Shown here: piece by piece, positions 27,592-35,632 of the stretch
Numbering within the stretch: the stretch's first letter is position 1
Layout of the letters: each line of letters opens with the position of its first letter
From: Granulicella sp. dw_53
Lineage (GTDB): Bacteria > Acidobacteriota > Terriglobia > Terriglobales > Acidobacteriaceae
Assembly (NCBI RefSeq): GCF_018449545.1
Contig: NZ_JAAVUR010000004.1
Location: forward strand, 1 to 64,000
DNA length: 64,000 bases
Direction of reading: 5' to 3'
Notes under the pieces: generated by a model
What the model was told of the DNA's origin: nothing
Seen by the model: only the letters and a program-made list of their open reading frames with translations
Database searches by the model: none
Program-made: the position numbers and the translations under genes

Positions 27592-27683
27592 TGCGTGGGT
27601 GTGACTTTCTGCTAACAGGCTAAGCCTTCTAAGTTCAGAATCTTTCGAGACCCACGCAAAGCCGATTGGCTGCGTGGGTTTTC
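27592..27683 (+). promoter_or_regulatory. attenuator-like leader with competing hairpin arms
   Basis: TGCGTGGGT occurs at 27592-27600 and again at 27671-27679, and its exact complement ACCCACGCA lies between them at 27650-27658. The middle arm can pair with the downstream copy (terminator, then TTTTCT) or with the upstream copy (antiterminator). The 49-base loop of the alternative hairpin contains a small AGGC/GCCT hairpin. The geometry resembles transcription attenuation, but no known riboswitch fold is recognised and the upstream copy could be coincidence. Confidence 0.4.
27650..27683 (+). terminator. intrinsic terminator after the pyrimidine operon / in the receptor leader
   Basis: ACCCACGC pairs with GCGTGGGT, extended by an inner AGCC/GGCT stem around GATT, followed by TTTTCT. 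It lies 150 bases after the permease stop and 150 bases before the TonB receptor gene. Confidence 0.75.
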
Positions 27684-27834
27684 TATTGACCGCAGGTTTG
27701 TATGACGAATCGATTCAGGATGGAACTCGACTGGACTGCTGGACGCGCGGACGGATGCGGCGCGTTCCGGTGTTGTTGTTGTCGATAGCCTGAGCGTTTT
27801 CGTTCCTTTCTTTCATTTTTGTAACTGGTCTGCC

Positions 27835-30800
27835 ATGCGTTTCGTTGTATGGCATCTCTGGAGAGATATCTTGCTACCCCTTTTTCTATCTTTATCGCGT
27901 TTTGTGGCCCGTCCTTCTCGTATCGCCTCGCTGTCGCTGCTATTAGCTGCTCCTTTAGCGATCAGGGCGCAGGTGGTTGGTGGCTCGATCAGCGGGACGG
28001 TGTCGGACTCGTCGGGCGGGCGAATCAGCGGGGCTTCAGTGCGAGTTGTCAACTCGGAGACTGGCACTGAGCGAAAGCTGGTCACGGACCATGATGGACG
28101 TTATTCCGCGCCTTCCATCAGCGTTGGAACGTATAAGGTCGTCGCGAGTGGCGCTGGATTCGGGACGCAGGAGCGAAAGGGCATCAGTATCACGGTGGGC
28201 CAAAGCACGCAGGTGGATGTGGTGCTGTCGTTAGGCGAGGTCGCGCAGGAGGTGCAGGTGCAGGCCTCTGGAGCGACGGTCGATGTTTCCACACAGCAGA
28301 CCTCGGGTCTGGTGAATGAGCGGCAGGTGAAGGAGCTGCCTCTGAATGGGCGGAGTTACGACCAGTTGATTACGCTCAATCCCGCGACGGTGAACTATAC
28401 GGGACAGCGTTCGGGTGGAATTGGAACCTCCAACTCTTCCGTCGGAAACATGTTCTCTATCTCAGGACGACGACCGCAGGACAATCTGTTCCTGCTGAAT
28501 GGGATCGAGTACACGGGAGCTTCGCTGATCAACGTCACTCCGGGCGGAACGAGTGGACAGTTGCTGGGAGTCGATGCTGTTCGCGAGTTCAACGTGGTGT
28601 CGGATAGCTATTCGGCTAGCTTCGGCAAGCGACAAGGATCGCAGATCTCGATTGTGACCGCGGGCGGAACAAACAATCTGCATGGTTCGGCGTATGAGTT
28701 CATTCGGAACTCGGCGCTCGATGCTCGGAACTACTTCGACCAGGCGCAGACGAACGGGCGACGGCTTCCGGAGTTCCAGAGGAATAACTTTGGAGGCTCG
28801 CTGGGCGGACCGATCCGAAGCAACAAGCTATTTCTGTTTGGTAACTACGAGGGTTACAGACAAAATCTGGGGCTCTCGGACGTGACGTTCGTTCCGGATG
28901 CTCAGGTGCGTCAGGGGTTCTTCCCGGATGCGAATGGGGTTTACAAGCCTACGACCCTGGGTGCAGGCGTTGCTCCGCTGTTCAACCTGTGGCCGACGCA
29001 GAATGGCCCGGAGTTGCTGGACAGCAACGGGCATCCGACGGGAATCGCGCTGGCGTTCTCCAGTCCGAAGCAGAAGATTCGCGAGGACTTTGGGACGACG
29101 CGCTTCGACGCCAACCTGAGCGGGAACGATCTGCTGTTTGCGGTGTATACGATCGATGACTCGACCGCGAATACTCCTACGCAGAATCCTCTGGCGCAGA
29201 TCGACGAGAGCCTGCGAGAGCAGGTGCTGAGCGTGCAAGAACAGCATGTGTTCAGTCCGCGGCTGCTGAATACGGCGCGTATCGGATTCTCGCGGGCTTC
29301 GTTTTATTTCATGGGAACGTCGACTCCTTTGGGTGGAGCGAATGTTCCGGGATGGGTGCAAGGCAAGCCGATTGGAGCGATCGTAATCGCGGGATCGACG
29401 GCCTCGAACGGCAGCTCGCAGATTACGGGCGCGGGCGCGAATGTCGGCGCGAACAATGCGACGGCGCGGAACCTGTTCACCTTCGACGACCACATCTTCT
29501 ACACGCGAGGCAAACACCAGATTGAAGCAGGTGGATGGCTGCAAAGACTGCAGTCGAACGACAACCTTGCACAGAATCAGTTTGGGCAGGCGTCGTTTAC
29601 CACGCTGCAGACGTTTTTGGCGGGAACGGTTGCTACGTTCTCGGAGGTGCCGGCGCCTACGGGCCTTGGCTGGCGGTCGTGGATGGGAGCCGGATACCTG
29701 GAGGATACGGTGAAGTTGACGCCTCGGTTGGAGGTGCGGGCTGGGATTCGGTTCGAGTCCACAAACGGCTTCAACGAGGTGCAGGGCCGAGCTTCGCGGT
29801 ATGGCTTTACGAACGGCGTGATCGACACGAATCCTACGGTTGGTTCCTCGGGACTGACGACGAACAAGGCAAAGTTTTTGCCGGAGCCTCGAGCGGGCAT
29901 CGCCTGGGATGTCTTCGGAAATGGTAAGACGGCGATACGCGGAAGTGTGGGGCTGCATCACTCCCTGCTGGATAACCTGGACTATCGTTTTGACCAGTCG
30001 GCTCCGTTCAATACGACGCTTTCCCTGAAGAACGTGGCGGTGTCGAGTTTGAACATTACGCCTTCGACTACGGCGGGAGCTGGAGCTTTGGTTTCGCCTT
30101 CGAATGTGCAGCCGGATCTCGCTACGCCAGCGGTGGTGAGCTGGACGTTCAAGGTGGAGCAACAGGTGGCTCCGAACACGTCGCTGACCGTGGCTTACAT
30201 CGGGTCGCATGGATATAACCAGATCCTGTCGGGCGACCAGAACGAGCCAGCGACGGTGACGTGCCCGAATCCGGCTTGCCCTGCTTCGTTGAGCGTGGGG
30301 ACGGTGTTCTATCCGAATACGACCAAGGCGAATCCGTTGGTGGCCAATACGACCTCGTGGTTCAGCGCGGGAATCAGCAACTACAACGCGCTGGAGGTGG
30401 ATCTGCGGAGGAACTTCGCGCATGGGCTGCAGTTTCGGGGAAACTACACGTTTGCCAAGAACCTGGACAACGGGTCGGCGTGGAATACCAGCGTGTCGGC
30501 GAATACTCCGGCGTTTGTGAGCGTCCCTACGATGCCGGGACTGGACTATGGCCGGGCGGCGACGGATCTACGACACATTGGAGCGGTCAACGGGACGTAC
30601 GAGCTTCCGTTTGGGCGGAACAAGATGTGGGGCTCGAACCTGAGGCCGCTGGCGGAGCGTGCTGTTGGCGGCTGGAGCCTGAGCGCGATTGGGAACTTCC
30701 AGTCGGGCTTCCCGTTCTCGCCACAGCTTGGGTATAACCCGACGGGTTCGGGAGATACGCGTAATCCGGTGCGGCCGAATGTGAATCCGAACTTTCACGG

Positions 30801-31167
30801 AAATCTGTATCCGCATACGGTGACGAAGTGGTTCGATCCGGCTGCGTTCTCGGCTCCGCTCTCTACGACCAACTCGTCCGGGACGATTACGGGCGGCGCG
30901 GTGGGAAATCTGGGACGCGATACGCTGGTGGGTCCGGGGCTGACGGAGCTGGATATGTCGCTGCTGAAGAACACGCGGTTCCGGGAGCGGATCAATACGC
31001 AGTTCCGGGCGGAGTTCTTCAATGTGCTGAACCATAGCAACTTCACCACTCCGAATCCGATTGTGTTTTCGGCGCTGAATACGACCGCGTCGTCCACGGC
31101 TGGAGTAATTACGGCTACGGCCACCAGTTCGCGGCAGATTCAGTTTGGGCTGAAGGTGAGCTTCTAG
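27835..31167 (+). CDS. Oar-like TonB-dependent receptor with carboxypeptidase-regulatory domain
   Basis: 1110 residues. A long signal region (about 1-45, ending LLLAAPLAIRAQ) is followed by a carboxypeptidase-regulatory-like Ig domain (GGSISGTVSDSSGGRISGASVRVVNSET..., about 48-135), a plug domain (QTSGLVNERQVKELPLNGRSYDQL, about 155-265) and a C-terminal beta-barrel ending in aromatic FGLKVSF. Such proteins are typical of Acidobacteria and move large substrates across the outer membrane. No ribosome site precedes the ATG at 27835; a TTG at 27871 with GGAGAG five bases upstream is a credible alternative. Its place after the pyrimidine operon hints at a related ligand, but no ligand can be proven. 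Confidence 0.9.
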   Translation: MRFVVWHLWRDILLPLFLSLSRFVARPSRIASLSLLLAAPLAIRAQVVGGSISGTVSDSSGGRISGASVRVVNSETGTERKLVTDHDGRYSAPSISVGTYKVVASGAGFGTQERKGISITVGQSTQVDVVLSLGEVAQEVQVQASGATVDVSTQQTSGLVNERQVKELPLNGRSYDQLITLNPATVNYTGQRSGGIGTSNSSVGNMFSISGRRPQDNLFLLNGIEYTGASLINVTPGGTSGQLLGVDAVREFNVVSDSYSASFGKRQGSQISIVTAGGTNNLHGSAYEFIRNSALDARNYFDQAQTNGRRLPEFQRNNFGGSLGGPIRSNKLFLFGNYEGYRQNLGLSDVTFVPDAQVRQGFFPDANGVYKPTTLGAGVAPLFNLWPTQNGPELLDSNGHPTGIALAFSSPKQKIREDFGTTRFDANLSGNDLLFAVYTIDDSTANTPTQNPLAQIDESLREQVLSVQEQHVFSPRLLNTARIGFSRASFYFMGTSTPLGGANVPGWVQGKPIGAIVIAGSTASNGSSQITGAGANVGANNATARNLFTFDDHIFYTRGKHQIEAGGWLQRLQSNDNLAQNQFGQASFTTLQTFLAGTVATFSEVPAPTGLGWRSWMGAGYLEDTVKLTPRLEVRAGIRFESTNGFNEVQGRASRYGFTNGVIDTNPTVGSSGLTTNKAKFLPEPRAGIAWDVFGNGKTAIRGSVGLHHSLLDNLDYRFDQSAPFNTTLSLKNVAVSSLNITPSTTAGAGALVSPSNVQPDLATPAVVSWTFKVEQQVAPNTSLTVAYIGSHGYNQILSGDQNEPATVTCPNPACPASLSVGTVFYPNTTKANPLVANTTSWFSAGISNYNALEVDLRRNFAHGLQFRGNYTFAKNLDNGSAWNTSVSANTPAFVSVPTMPGLDYGRAATDLRHIGAVNGTYELPFGRNKMWGSNLRPLAERAVGGWSLSAIGNFQSGFPFSPQLGYNPTGSGDTRNPVRPNVNPNFHGNLYPHTVTKWFDPAAFSAPLSTTNSSGTITGGAVGNLGRDTLVGPGLTELDMSLLKNTRFRERINTQFRAEFFNVLNHSNFTTPNPIVFSALNTTASSTAGVITATATSSRQIQFGLKVSF

Positions 31168-31612
31168 GGGGTACCCCCAGGGGGGGGCGCAACTCGCTCA
31201 TTCCAATGCGCTTAGCGAACCAGGCCCCCGGCAAACCGGTGCATCGAAAGGGGTTATGCCCAAATACGTGACAGGGAAGGGGTTATGCGCCGCGGGATGC
31301 TCGGTGGCTCCTGCAAATTGGTAAAGAACAAATGATGCTGTCCGCACTGAGCGGTGTTTTGACTTCTACTTCTATTTTAGTAAGCGAAGCATAACTAAAG
31401 TGCCACTTGGAGATCGTTGATTTGGAAGGGGTTAGGTGAGTTTGGGGCTTGACACGGTGTTTTCCTGAGGTATTTGAAGGAGAGTTTTGTAAGTGGTTGT
31501 TTGGACTTGAGTTGTGAAGGAGATCCGTGAGAGGCGGACAGAGGCATCGATGTTCCTACGATCCTCGTTTGTCCGTGGTCGCGAAGCAACTTGATACTCT
31601 AGTGCAGCCCCC
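31168..31612. other. intergenic region holding copy 1 of the 178-bp repeat
   Basis: About 445 bases between the receptor and the lipoprotein gene. It starts with a G-rich run (31168-31187), then two GAAAGG/GAAGG-GGTTATGC segments near 31249 and 31274, then the repeat at 31318-31495. A reverse frame at 31395-31589 is not a convincing gene. Confidence 0.5.
31318..31495 (+). repeat. 178-bp dispersed intergenic repeat, copy 1
   Basis: Shares an ordered series of blocks with 52160-52337: TTG(G/A)TAAAGAAC, GTCCGCACTGAGCGG (a small CCGC/GCGG hairpin), ACTTCTACTTCTATTTTA, AGTGCCACTT, TTTGGGGCTTGACA and a terminal TAAGTG. Both copies are the same length and both follow a gene on the same strand. No transposase-like end structure is seen. 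Confidence 0.75.
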
Positions 31613-31999
31613 ATGAAACGCTCCTCCCAAGTCGCCGCACCCCTTTTAGCCGCGGCTGCCCTCGCCATGGCGACCGGATGCCGCAAGCCTGAGATGCAGC
31701 GCTGTGTCGACGAGCAGAACCATGTTGTGGACGACAAGCTCTGCGCTACCCAGCAGACCCAACAGACACAGCAGCGTCCTGACGGCCACGGCGGCTTCAT
31801 CCCTTTCTTGTTCATCCCTTACCACTACTACTACGGAGGCTGGGGCGGATACGGCCTTGGCAGTACCGTAGGCGGCGGCACCTTTACCCCGATGCAGGGC
31901 CGCAGCTACGCCACCAGTTCGGGACGCACGACCCGCGGCGGCTTCGGGAGCTCCTTCTCTTCAGGCGGAGCCCACGGAAGCAGCAGCGGAGGAGAATAA
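31613..31999 (+). CDS. YgiB-like lipoprotein
   Basis: 128 residues. A signal peptide with lipobox (LAAAALAMATGC, lipidated Cys near residue 23) is followed by a Cys/Gln-rich stretch and a Gly/Ser/Tyr-rich low-complexity tail (PYHYYYGGWGGYGLGS, then Ser/Gly/Arg repeats). Its stop overlaps the ATG of the next gene (TAATG). YgiB proteins pair with YgiC, a glutathionylspermidine-synthase-like protein, in the same order in enterobacteria; the layout and tail composition support this here. Molecular role is unknown. Confidence 0.65.
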   Translation: MKRSSQVAAPLLAAAALAMATGCRKPEMQRCVDEQNHVVDDKLCATQQTQQTQQRPDGHGGFIPFLFIPYHYYYGGWGGYGLGSTVGGGTFTPMQGRSYATSSGRTTRGGFGSSFSSGGAHGSSSGGE

Positions 32000-33195
32000 T
32001 GCAACGCATCCAGATCACTCCCCGCACCGACTGGCAGCAGAAGGTAGAGACCGCCGGCCTGCTCTTCCACACACTCGAAGACGGTACGCCGTACTGGGAC
32101 GAGTCCGCTGCCTACCAGTTCACCGCCGCCGAGATCGATACCCTTGAAGCCGGTGGGAACACCCTGCAGGAGATGTGCCTGGCCGCCGCGCAGCACGTCA
32201 TCGACAACAAGCGTTATGCGGAGCTCGACATTCCCGCCGAGGCGATTCCGGCCATCGAGTGGGCCTGGAACTCCGAACCTCCTGCGCTGTATGGGCGATT
32301 CGACATCAGTTGGGGCGGAGCGGCCAGTGGCCAAGCGCCCAAGCTGCTGGAGTACAACGCCGATACTCCGACGTCCCTGATGGAGGCCGCGGTTATCCAG
32401 TGGAGCTGGCTCGAGGAGGTGGGACCGAAGCTCACGACGCATAGCTTCCTTCCCTTCACCGCCGCCAAGCCGGACCAGTTCAACTCGCTCCACGAGAAGC
32501 TGATCGCCAAGTGGCGGGACATCGGATCGTACCTGGTTCAGCCGGTGTACTTCGCCGCGCTCGACAATCCTGAAGACCAGTTGACCCTGACCTATCTTCG
32601 CGACACCGCGCAACAGGCCGGGCTCGAGACCCTGCAGATGTTTATGGAGGAGATCGGCTGGAACGACGAACAGCAGGCCTTCATGGATCCTGATGAAGAG
32701 CCGATGCGGTCGATCTTCAAGCTCTATCCCTGGGAGGCCATGCTGGCGGAGGAGTTCGGCCCGCATGCGCTGACCAGCTACCAGAGCGTGACCTCGGCGG
32801 TGAACTGGATCGAGCCGATCTGGAAGACACTGCTCTCCAATAAAGGCATTCTTCCGATTCTGTGGCAGCTCTACCCGAACCACGAGCTTCTGTTGGAGGC
32901 TCACTTCGAGGGGCCGCAGAGCATGCGCAACTACGTTCGCAAGCCGCTGCTCTCGCGTGAGGGCGCCAACATCACGGTGGTGCGGGACAACGCCACCGTA
33001 GCCGCCACGGAGGGCAGCTACCACGGCCGCCAGATCTACCAGGCGCTTGCACCGGAGGCGATCTTCGAACAACGTCACCCTGTGCTTGGGCTTTGGATGA
33101 TCGACCAGGAGTGTTGTGGCCTGGGCATTCGGGAGTCGTCCGGTCTAATCACCGACAACTTCAGCTCGTTCGTTCCGCACTTTTTCCTTCCCTAA
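31999..33195 (+). CDS. YgiC-like protein of the glutathionylspermidine synthase family
   Basis: 398 residues, close to E. coli YgiC (386). It has the ATP-grasp-like C-terminal synthetase fold features of this family: WGGAASGQAPKLLEYNADTPTSLMEA (LLExNADTPT), GLETLQMFMEEIGW, and late SREGANITVVRDN and YQALAPEAIF then GLWMIDQECCGLGIRES. There is no N-terminal amidase domain, so it differs from true bifunctional glutathionylspermidine synthase and its amide-forming substrate is unknown. Start/stop overlap with the lipoprotein gene implies they act together at or near the outer membrane. Confidence 0.85.
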   Translation: MQRIQITPRTDWQQKVETAGLLFHTLEDGTPYWDESAAYQFTAAEIDTLEAGGNTLQEMCLAAAQHVIDNKRYAELDIPAEAIPAIEWAWNSEPPALYGRFDISWGGAASGQAPKLLEYNADTPTSLMEAAVIQWSWLEEVGPKLTTHSFLPFTAAKPDQFNSLHEKLIAKWRDIGSYLVQPVYFAALDNPEDQLTLTYLRDTAQQAGLETLQMFMEEIGWNDEQQAFMDPDEEPMRSIFKLYPWEAMLAEEFGPHALTSYQSVTSAVNWIEPIWKTLLSNKGILPILWQLYPNHELLLEAHFEGPQSMRNYVRKPLLSREGANITVVRDNATVAATEGSYHGRQIYQALAPEAIFEQRHPVLGLWMIDQECCGLGIRESSGLITDNFSSFVPHFFLP

Positions 33196-33298
33196 GCCAC
33201 CCGTTACACTAGAAGCTGGTAGATTCCTCGTCGTCTCCCCGTCTCCAAACCGCACTGTCGCGGCCAACTTTGCTAATGTCCAGCAAAAAGAGGTTCCA

Positions 33299-34906
33299 TT
33301 GAAGATCGTTCTCGCCGAAAAAGTCTCGCCCGCCACCCTAGCCGTCTTCCAGCAGGAGCCCGGCTGGCAGATCGTTACCCCTGACCAGATCAAGAACGGA
33401 TTAGCCGCTGAACTCGCCGACGCAGATGCGTTGGTGGTCCGTTCCGCCGTCCAAGCGGATGCTGCGCTACTCGCCTCCGCCCCCAAACTCCGCGTCATCG
33501 GCCGTGCCGGTGTCGGCGTGGACAATATCGACACGGACGCCGCCACGCACCGCGGCATCGTCGTGATGAACACCCCCGGCGCCAACGCCGTCGCCGTCGC
33601 TGAACTGACGCTGGGCCTGATGATCTCCATGGCTCGCTCGATTCCCCGCGCCAACACCACCATGCACGGCGCCAAGTGGGAGAAGAAGTCTCTCCAGGGG
33701 CAGGAGCTTCGCGGCAAGACGCTCGGCATCGTCGGCCTGGGACGCATTGGGCTGGAGGTTGCACGCCGCGCCCGCGCCTTTGGGATGACTCTAATCGGCT
33801 ACGATCCCTTTATTGCCCCGGTGATCGCCAGGGAGAACGAGGTTACGCTCGTTCCCATCGATGAGATCTTCAAGGAGTCCGACTACCTGACTCTGCACGT
33901 CGGGCTGACTGCGCAGACCGAAGGGCTCATCAACGCCACTTCGCTTGCCATCATGAAGAAGGGTATTCGCATTGTGAACTGTGCCCGCGGCGAACTGATC
34001 GTCGAGGAGGCGTTGGCCGATGCTCTCAAGTCCGGGCATGTGGCTGGCGCTGCTCTGGACGTGTTTCACCAGGAGCCGCTGAAGAACTCACCGTTCTTCG
34101 AGCTTGATAACGTCATCCTTTCGCCTCATATCGCCGGTGCTACCGACGAGGCGCAGGAGGCTATCGGTATCCAGCTGGCCATGCAGGTGCGCGACTACCT
34201 GAAGCTTGGCGTGGTGCAGAACGCCGTGAATCTTCCCTCGCTCTCGCATGAGGAGTACATAGAGGTGGCTCCTTACATCGAGATGGCGGCGCGGCTGGGC
34301 CACTTCCTGAGCCACTCTACTCCGGGGAATTTGGAGAATATCCAGATTACGTATAGCGGACGCATTGCTACGGGTAAGACCGACCTGATCCGGAACGCGG
34401 CGATTGCGGGGATCTTCGCGGACTCGGAGCAGGTCAACCGCATCAACGCCGCGGCGATTGCGGCGGAGCGCGGGGTGCGGATCCAGGAGGATAAGAAGGA
34501 GTTCACGACGGGCGGAAGCGGCTCGGTGCTCAAGCTGGTGCTTCACTCCTCGGAGGGCGATACGAGCGCGTCTGCCACGGTTCTACATGGCACTTCGCCT
34601 CGGCTGCTCTCTTACGATGGCATCGATATTGAGGCTCCTCTGACTGGAACGCTGGTGGCGATCCGCAATCACGACGTTCCGGGCGTCATTGGGCGGATCG
34701 GCACGATTTTGGGCGATCATGCGGTCAACATCGCCAACTTCGCGCTGGGGCGGTCGATCCGGTCGCAGCGGGTTCCTCAGGGGCAGGCGCTGGCGGTGGT
34801 CCAGATCGACGTTCCCAATGCTGCTGCGGCTAACTCCGCGGTAGAAGCGCTGCGGAAGGTCGAGGCGATCGCCAGCGTTCGGCTTATGGAGTTGGGTAAG
34901 CTCTAA
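33299..34906 (+). CDS. serA: D-3-phosphoglycerate dehydrogenase
   Basis: 535 residues, the long type with three parts. The substrate/NAD domains show GKTLGIVGLGRIGLEVARRA (GxGxxG near residue 145), NCARGELIVEEAL (catalytic Arg), DVFHQEP (Glu) and LSPHIAGATDEAQ (His). An intervening domain follows (about 320-450) and a C-terminal ACT domain (VAIRNHDVPGVIGRIGTIL, about 455-535) that would bind serine for feedback control. It makes 3-phosphohydroxypyruvate for serine synthesis. The TTG at 33299 follows AAAGAGG. No serB or serC is adjacent. Confidence 0.95.
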   Translation: MKIVLAEKVSPATLAVFQQEPGWQIVTPDQIKNGLAAELADADALVVRSAVQADAALLASAPKLRVIGRAGVGVDNIDTDAATHRGIVVMNTPGANAVAVAELTLGLMISMARSIPRANTTMHGAKWEKKSLQGQELRGKTLGIVGLGRIGLEVARRARAFGMTLIGYDPFIAPVIARENEVTLVPIDEIFKESDYLTLHVGLTAQTEGLINATSLAIMKKGIRIVNCARGELIVEEALADALKSGHVAGAALDVFHQEPLKNSPFFELDNVILSPHIAGATDEAQEAIGIQLAMQVRDYLKLGVVQNAVNLPSLSHEEYIEVAPYIEMAARLGHFLSHSTPGNLENIQITYSGRIATGKTDLIRNAAIAGIFADSEQVNRINAAAIAAERGVRIQEDKKEFTTGGSGSVLKLVLHSSEGDTSASATVLHGTSPRLLSYDGIDIEAPLTGTLVAIRNHDVPGVIGRIGTILGDHAVNIANFALGRSIRSQRVPQGQALAVVQIDVPNAAAANSAVEALRKVEAIASVRLMELGKL

Positions 34907-34928
34907 CTCGTTCGATTGCTGCAAGAAC

Positions 34929-34963
34929 TTACGCCGGTTGGCAATCTTTGCCAACCGGCGTAA
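34929..34963. terminator. perfect hairpin between serA and parDE
   Basis: TTACGCCGGTTGGCAA, a 3-base loop (TCT), then its exact complement: a 16-bp perfect stem. A TCTTCTG tail follows. It ends 20 bases before the parD ATG. It may terminate serA, or serve as the autoregulatory operator of the toxin-antitoxin pair, or both. Confidence 0.65.
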
Positions 34964-34982
34964 TCTTCTGTTAGGAGCCACT

Positions 34983-35246
34983 ATGCCCACACGGAATGTG
35001 AATCTGACCCCCGAGCTCGATAGTTTTATCACCGCGAAGATCGAAAGCGGACGCTATGAGAATGCCAGCGAAGTCGTCCGAGCAGGCCTGCGCGGGTTGG
35101 AACGCGAGGAGAAGGAGTACGACGCCAAGATGGCCGCTTTGACTCGGGCGATTGAAGAGGGCGACGCCAGCGGGATTGCGGAAGGGGATGTCTTTGAGGA
35201 CATCCTTCAGGAGTTGGGTCTTAATTCGGAAAGAATCGCCTCCTGA
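34983..35246 (+). CDS. parD: ParD-family antitoxin
   Basis: 87 residues. The N-terminus MPTRNVNLTPELDSFITAKIESGRYENASEVVRAGLRGLE is the ribbon-helix-helix of ParD/CopG antitoxins: beta strand, then two helices with the G(R)YxNASEVVR motif. The acidic C-terminus would bind the toxin. GGAGCC precedes the ATG at 34983 (an upstream in-frame ATG at 34938 lies inside the hairpin and is unlikely). It overlaps the toxin frame at its stop codon. Confidence 0.9.
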   Translation: MPTRNVNLTPELDSFITAKIESGRYENASEVVRAGLRGLEREEKEYDAKMAALTRAIEEGDASGIAEGDVFEDILQELGLNSERIAS

Positions 35247-35539
35247 GCACATATCGCCTATCCCAGCGCGCTAAGGCTGATCTCAGGGACATCGGCCGAT
35301 ATACCCTACAGACATGGGGAAAGGTTCAGGCCCGGCATTACATCCTTCAGATAAGAGAATGCTGCCAGCGAATGGCCTTCCATCCGCTTCAGGGACGTTC
35401 TTATAACACAGCCTTTCCCAATCTTCGCAGGATCGAGCAAGGAAGCCACGTTATCTTCTATCGCGAACACCCGGATGGTATCTTCGTCTCCCGCATTCTG
35501 CATAAAAGCATGTTGCCGGAACGGCAACATTTTGAATAG
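35243..35539 (+). CDS. parE: ParE-family toxin with a probable CTG start
   Basis: 98 codons from a CTG that overlaps the parD TGA (CCTGA), giving STYRLSQRAKADLRDIGRYT, TWGKVQARHYI, GRSYNTAFPNLRRIEQGSHV and IFYREHPDGIFVSRILHKSM to a TAG at 35537-35539. This is a full RelE/ParE fold with the conserved YxLSxxAxxDL start and the Arg-Ile-Leu-His end. The frame is closed by TAA at 35222-35224 and contains no ATG, GTG or TTG before the domain; GGAAAG lies nine bases upstream of the CTG. ParE toxins poison DNA gyrase. It is the obvious partner of parD. Confidence 0.82.
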   Translation: MSTYRLSQRAKADLRDIGRYTLQTWGKVQARHYILQIRECCQRMAFHPLQGRSYNTAFPNLRRIEQGSHVIFYREHPDGIFVSRILHKSMLPERQHFE

Positions 35540-35632
35540 GCGAAGCCGCTCACGGTCATCCCTTATTGGGACTCGAAAGAGACGATAAACTGAATTAGAT
35601 CGACGCAATCCGAAAGACTGAGCCACCAAACC

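Noticed and set aside
27652..27665. ACGCAAAGCC, as found in class I cyclic di-GMP riboswitches
   Set aside because: The rest of the fold (tetraloop helix and second stem with the GGGUU-type region) is absent; the bases are part of the terminator hairpin.
28828..30423. 531-codon reverse frame inside the TonB receptor
   Set aside because: It is the Arg-rich antisense shadow of a GC-rich gene.
31395..31589. reverse frame in repeat copy 1 (and the similar one at 52219-52407) as a small gene
   Set aside because: Similarity is explained by the shared 178-bp repeat; no ribosome site. A tiny peptide is kept only as an alternative in the findings.
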